From Pocillopora verrucosa (taxonomy: Eukaryota > Cnidaria > Anthozoa > Scleractinia > Pocilloporidae), in NCBI RefSeq assembly GCF_036669915.1, contig NC_089319.1:16802012-16866011 (forward strand): a DNA stretch of 64,000 bases, written 5' to 3'. This document shows, piece after piece, positions 59,825 through 64,000 of this stretch; within the stretch, counting starts at the first letter, position 1; every line of letters starts with the position of its first letter. The position numbers and the translations under genes were made by a program. The notes beneath the pieces are model-generated. The model had not been told where the DNA came from. It did no database searches and saw only the letters and a list, made by a program, of their open reading frames with translations.

Positions 59825-62800
59825 TTATGCTTTTTTCTGGAGGAGATAAGACAGTACAAGGTTTGGTTGCATTTAGTGAACCTAAAGAGAAAGCATTTGC
59901 AACGATAAATGAAATGAAATGATCATATCAATAAGCCAATGAGAACTCAGAGTAAAAAAAGAAAACGACTTGGGGCTAGAACAGGAAGGACTGAGTCGCA
60001 GTTGGTTATGTTCCAATACCACATTAGTTTGCAAAATGGGAAGTGTTTTCTTTGCCAAATAAGACCATTATGAAGCAAAATCAATGCAAACCCACTTTAA
60101 ATCAGCTTTTAACGGAGTGTCGAAAAACCTATACCAAAGTAATCCCAGCGACCAATGGAAACAAAGCTTTACAATGTCATTAGCCAATTGGAACTCAAGT
60201 TAACTAGCAAACTACTTGAAGCGCGGGAAAACGCGAATGACCACGTCCCGATTGTTTTTATTAGGTTGGTATCTGATTGGTTAATAGGATGACGCGAGTT
60301 TTCTGGACCAATCATAGAACAAAGTTAAGCAAACCAATGCAATCGCGGATTACTTTCGACACTCAATTGCAAATTGCACTTTTTTCGACACAACTAAAAA
60401 TTGTGACTAAGCTTGGATGAAGCAATCAATCTTGCGTTAAAAATTTGCATCTCTGAATGCCTTTGTGTTGTTCTCAAAGAAGAACTGTCTATTCAGCTTA
60501 CCTTAACGGAAGGCATTCTCGTCTTCCATAACATCAAACATCTTTGATAACTTTCTTGAAGCTTGCAAAACACAAAGCCACACCATGTCGTGATTTTCTC
60601 ACACAACACCCTGCTCATCTCACGCAGTTTATCCATACAGCCAGTAACATTAATCCGCTTCCAACGAGAGACATTTTTGTTCGTCGATTCGTCCGCAATG
60701 TCTGTGTCTTCCTCCCTGTCAGAAGCTTTTGAGGTCGCCTCACTCTTATCGTGAACTCTAAATAAAGACAGCGTGCTAGAGAAGGGGAAAGGAAGCATGT
60801 AAGCTTGTGAAACGTCCGTTTAAAATTAATCTAAGACGGTCATAAAGAGCTTATCAATTCCTCCCTCTTGCCTCGTTTCTAAAAGAATGAAAAAGAGGCA
60901 ACTTTCTCCGTTCCAATTTCATTTGTTCCTCACCAGAACTTTCTTCCAGTCCTCCTCCACCAAACTTTGAGCACCAGACACGTGACCACAATGAAGAGAA
61001 GAGCATTGATGAGGGTAGTGGGTGCAATTCGTCTATGAGCCTCCCTCAAGTTCCGTATCAGTACATAAAGAAAGCCCCACGTGTTCTCTGGCTTAAAATT
61101 TGGCTGAAACAAAAATTTCATAAGTCATCGAATGCTTCGATGCGAGCTCAACTGTGTCTAAGTTTGAAATTTTAACATTTTTGAACGAAAATAAGCTGAC
61201 TCCGCTATAGAACCTAACTGTCTCCTTTCGCTTTCATAGACACTATAACTGAGTTCAAATTAATTTTCCCTTCTATTTGGGAGACACTAAACTAGATAAA
61301 AACAACTAATTTGATCACAGAGTTTCGACGCCTGGCATATATGGACCTTCTAGTTATCTTTTTAACCCTTTAAACCCTAAAAGTGACCAGCATCTATTTT
61401 CTCCCTACAATATCACTCCTGAATCACACACTAAGGTCATGAGAATAAAGGAAATGATCACTAGGGAAGGAATCTTTTGATTGGCAAACAAATTCTCCTT
61501 GTCAGCACCCCAGGAAATGTATAAAGAACAGTGTGGAGAATATGCATTCTGATGTTAGGGTGTAAAGGGTTACGAGAACTACTTTTCTCGTCTTGTTACG
61601 AGCTTGAAATGAAACAAAGTTCCCTTGAGGAACTGAACCTCAGGGCACCGGTGCTCAATCACTTAGCTTAAGAGCCTGTGTGGGGAACTGGGTCACCACA
61701 AAGTTCATTTTTAAAACACGTCTCAGCAATGTCGTAAAGAGAATACGAAAAAGATAAATTTCTCGGCTTAGCAGTGAAATACAGAAATAATTTTTTTCGT
61801 CTTGTCTTGTTTCCTTCTCTCCGGCATGGTCTTGTGTATCAGTGTAATTAATAATGGTAATAGGACCGAGTGGAGTCCAATTCTGTCTGTAATCTTACGA
61901 GTGATAACCAAAGTCGGACGACCGCGAAGCGGGAGTCCGATTTGTTAATCACGAATATGATTACTGACAGAACTGGACGACAAGAAGTCCTGTTAATCAA
62001 TTAATCATAACCATTTCAATTTCTGAAAAAAAAAATACACCTAGAACAGATATCTACAGTGGAGACAATGTCTTAAGTTAATAATTCCTCCATTTTGGAA
62101 ATTCCCCAGTTTTTCTTTTGATAGGTGGTTTTTGCTATCATTATTGTAATCAATTCTTTGATTGGTGGATTTAGCTGAGTAGGCTAAGTAAATTGGCTGC
62201 GTCAACTGTCCGATTACAGGTGTCCGATTACAGCCAACCGTCTGATTACACTGTCCGATTACAACTGTACAGAATGATTAGTGAAAAATGAAGCTACGAA
62301 TGCACCAATAACATTTCAGAAATCTGTTTTGGTTATGACTAAATTTTGTTTTTGATATGTTGACCCCCTGATATCTCCAACTATTTTTGCTGGAGCCTTG
62401 GGAATCGAAAGAACAGAACTGCACCAAATTTGTCACGAGCTTTATGACTCTTTACCCGGTAAATTCTCTTTTTCTCCAGCATATTCTCCAAAGTCGACAA
62501 AGAGCTGTTATTGACGACGAATGGTAAATATTCTCTGTTGAATTCCCGCGTCCACCAAGCCTTCTCGCCGCTGTTGAGAGAAAAATTCAACAAAGTAAGG
62601 GATTTGGTACAATTTCCAATGAAGTGTCTTACGTAATCCGGGATTGTTTGTTTTTGTTTTCTTCGCTCTGTGATTGGTCTGAAAAACTCACGCCATTCTC
62701 TCAACCAATCAGATGCAAAACTAAAACCAATTTCGACTTGATCGCCTGCGTTTTCCCGCGCTTTAGGCGATTTGGTCGGTTGTACTTTGAGTTCCTATTG

Positions 62801-63759
62801 GCTCTAAGAAGTATTATTCTTTTTCTGAATGGTTGTTGTGATTTTTTTGGTTTTGGTTTTACGACACTAAATCAAAAAGCGCTATATCTAAGCAGTTTTG
62901 CGATCCTCATTGAGGAAGTTCCATAATTTTATGTCACCGGATTGTTACCTTGGATGGAACAAAACTTGCCACAGACTTGATGTGTTTCGTGTGTAATGAT
63001 ACAAATACAGTTGCGCTCGGATGAACCTTGGAGGAGACACCTTGAAAGGATTTTGACCCATCAGCTGTAATACGTCTGTTTGTCCTTTCATCAGCTTATG
63101 AATCAAGCTCAGAAACCATGGATTTTCAGAGTAGGATTCCAGAGCTGCGAACCACATTTGCCAGTCCAAGCGGGGCTGATGAGGTGCTGCAGTAATAAAA
63201 TGATTTATGCAAAAGTCGCAGAGTTGAGTTAGTTCCACTTTTTCTTAAAACAACATATGTCACAACCCTGACTCATTTTCAAATTCTCGCCTTTACATAC
63301 TATGATGTCACTGCGTAGCAGTTTTTCATTTTCCTTTTAACTTACTTTTCCCGCTTTTGCCCCATGCTCTCGAAGCTTCCCCACTGGGATAAAAAAAAAG
63401 GGATAGGAATCCTAAGCAGGAAAGATTTACACCATAAAGTTCGCTATGATTGAAGATAAGTGCAGATGCCACGAAAGTTGTTCTCTACTTACATTGGCAA
63501 AGGGAATTTATCAGCTGCACCTATAAATGAAAACTGTTAAAAGGAAGACTTGCTTAGGTAAATGCGGCTTAAAACGTGACATCCCCTTTAAGTTTAAGTG
63601 TGACCAGGCGATCATTTTCTCCTGGCAAGAAATCTAGCGATGCCTCGAATCAGGTTACAGACGGGTGCCAGTATTGCGACAATACTTTCTATTTGTATAC
63701 TCACCAACAAAGGGCGGTGGCTGATATAAATTGCCAGGTTTGTATAAGAAATTGTATTC
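59825..63759 (-). CDS. LMF2: Lipase maturation factor 2-like, C-terminal part
   Basis: ER membrane protein of the LMF family, which helps dimeric lipases fold. Exons from 5': 63705-63759, 62949-63186, 62456-62570, 60934-61103, 60502-60775 and a tiny last coding exon 59825-59836 that is inferred. The family core is clear: YKPGNLYQPPPFV joined to PHQPRLDWQMWFAALESYS, then PPRFIRAQLY and GEKAWWTREF. A membrane segment (TLINALLFIVVTCLVLKVWW) and a long cytosolic tail follow. The tail ends KKKA if the last exon is right. Phases join throughout; the 60502-60775 exon needs the acceptor at 60776, because a nearer one would give a stop. Two candidate microexons at 63493-63520 and 63346-63383 lie in the intron before the PHQPRLDW exon. 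Upstream exons are beyond base 64000. LMF2 rather than LMF1 is supported by the neighbouring NCAPH2. Confidence 0.9.
60160..60420 (+). mobile_element. CCAAT/E2F-like dispersed repeat, copy 1
   Basis: GCCAATTGGAACTCAAGTTA, GAAGCGCGGGAAAACGCG, TCTGATTGGTTAATAGGATG, GCGAGTTTTCTGGACCAATC and TTTCGACACTCAATTGCAAA follow in order. The first four recur in reverse complement at 62640-62815. It lies in the inferred last LMF2 intron. Confidence 0.7.
61362..61571 (+). mobile_element. MITE subfamily C copy
   Basis: TTAACCCTTTAAACCCTAAA to GATGTTAGGGTGTAAAGGGTTA. It is a nearly full-length copy in the LMF2 intron between the 62456 and 60934 exons. Confidence 0.8.
61866..62345 (+). repeat. Dispersed repeat, copy 2 (related to 35550-35835)
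   Basis: GAGTGGAGTCCAATTCTGTC, GTTAATCACGAATATGATTA, ACAGAACTGGACGAC and a row of GTCCGATTACA-like motifs, ending with AATGATTAGTGAAAAATGAA. It is longer than the RPS10-intron copy and contains a short palindromic GACCGCGAAGCGGGAGTC. Confidence 0.7.
62640..62815 (-). mobile_element. CCAAT/E2F-like dispersed repeat, copy 2 (inverted)
   Basis: Read on the minus strand: GAGCCAATAGGAACTCAAAG, AAAGCGCGGGAAAACGC, CATCTGATTGGTTGAGAGAA and GGCGTGAGTTTTTCAGACCA. The order is that of copy 1. It lies directly upstream of the 62456-62570 exon of LMF2. Confidence 0.7.
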
Positions 63760-64000
63760 CTGAAGAAAGGAAAGGCAGCCTGCAATAAGCTATCAAAATT
63801 ACACCTAGTGACAGCAGAGAGCTAGCCGCTCGACATCATCTGTATAATGAAGATGGTCAACTCCTTCTCAAAGACCAACCTCTTAGACGACTCTTCTGTT
63901 TCTTAGACAGTTAAAATTTCGAAAAACTCCTCTAAAGCGATCAAAGCTCTGATTTTTAGTCATTGACTGGGACTGGCAAATTGCTTTAAGTCTCCCGTTA

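Noticed and set aside
60502-60765. Nearer acceptor for the LMF2 tail exon (TTTATTTAG at about 60755)
   Set aside because: Joining there creates an immediate TGA. The acceptor at 60776 keeps the frame open.
1-64000. CRISPR array, operon or prokaryotic system
   Set aside because: All tandem arrays lack spacer structure. The genes are spliced and animal-like; there are no bacterial features.

Overview
The window is animal nuclear DNA. It has long AT-rich introns, GT-AG exons, CpG-rich promoters and many short dispersed repeats. Repeat style and protein similarity suggest a cnidarian, probably a scleractinian coral; the species is an inference. I rebuilt spliced genes by matching exon boundaries and reading phases by eye. 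Eight protein-coding genes are supported.

Layout: (1) 181-6241, minus: PACSIN/syndapin-like F-BAR gene, with its 3' end (SH3) off the window. (2) 7825-10656, plus: an intronless 943-residue protein with 23-residue STPR repeats and an AT-hook-like motif. (3) 14525-30581, plus: a complete 21-exon APAF1-like apoptosome gene with two tandem CARDs, NB-ARC and 15 WD40 units, each unit on its own exon. (4) 32037-36940, minus: ribosomal protein S10 with a TOP first exon. (5) 38152-38706, minus: ARL14EP-like Cys-rich protein. (6) about 39504-40097, plus: TMEM263-like small membrane protein. (7) 43880-58625, minus: a complete 23-exon condensin-II subunit NCAPH2. (8) 59825 to beyond 63759, minus: the 3' part of an LMF2-like lipase maturation factor. 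NCAPH2 and LMF2 are also neighbours in human, so this looks like old microsynteny with a changed orientation.

The rest is introns and intergenic DNA rich in non-autonomous repeats. About 19 copies of roughly 200-bp elements begin near TTAACCC and end near GGGTTAA, which suggests piggyBac-type MITEs in three interior subfamilies. There are also tRNA-derived SINEs, an 800-bp element with terminal inverted repeats, a CCAAT/E2F-like repeat present in both orientations, a 1.1-kb TCAG-type microsatellite inside APAF1, a 124-bp x4 tandem array, and an 83-bp x8 array in NCAPH2 with a 249-bp higher-order period.

The genes do not form one pathway. The points most worth a second look are the duplicated CARD exon and conserved cytochrome-c-contact tryptophans of APAF1, the STPR protein with its abrupt CpG boundary, two frame-neutral microexons and a dilysine tail in LMF2, and the promoter-like CCAAT/E2F repeat.
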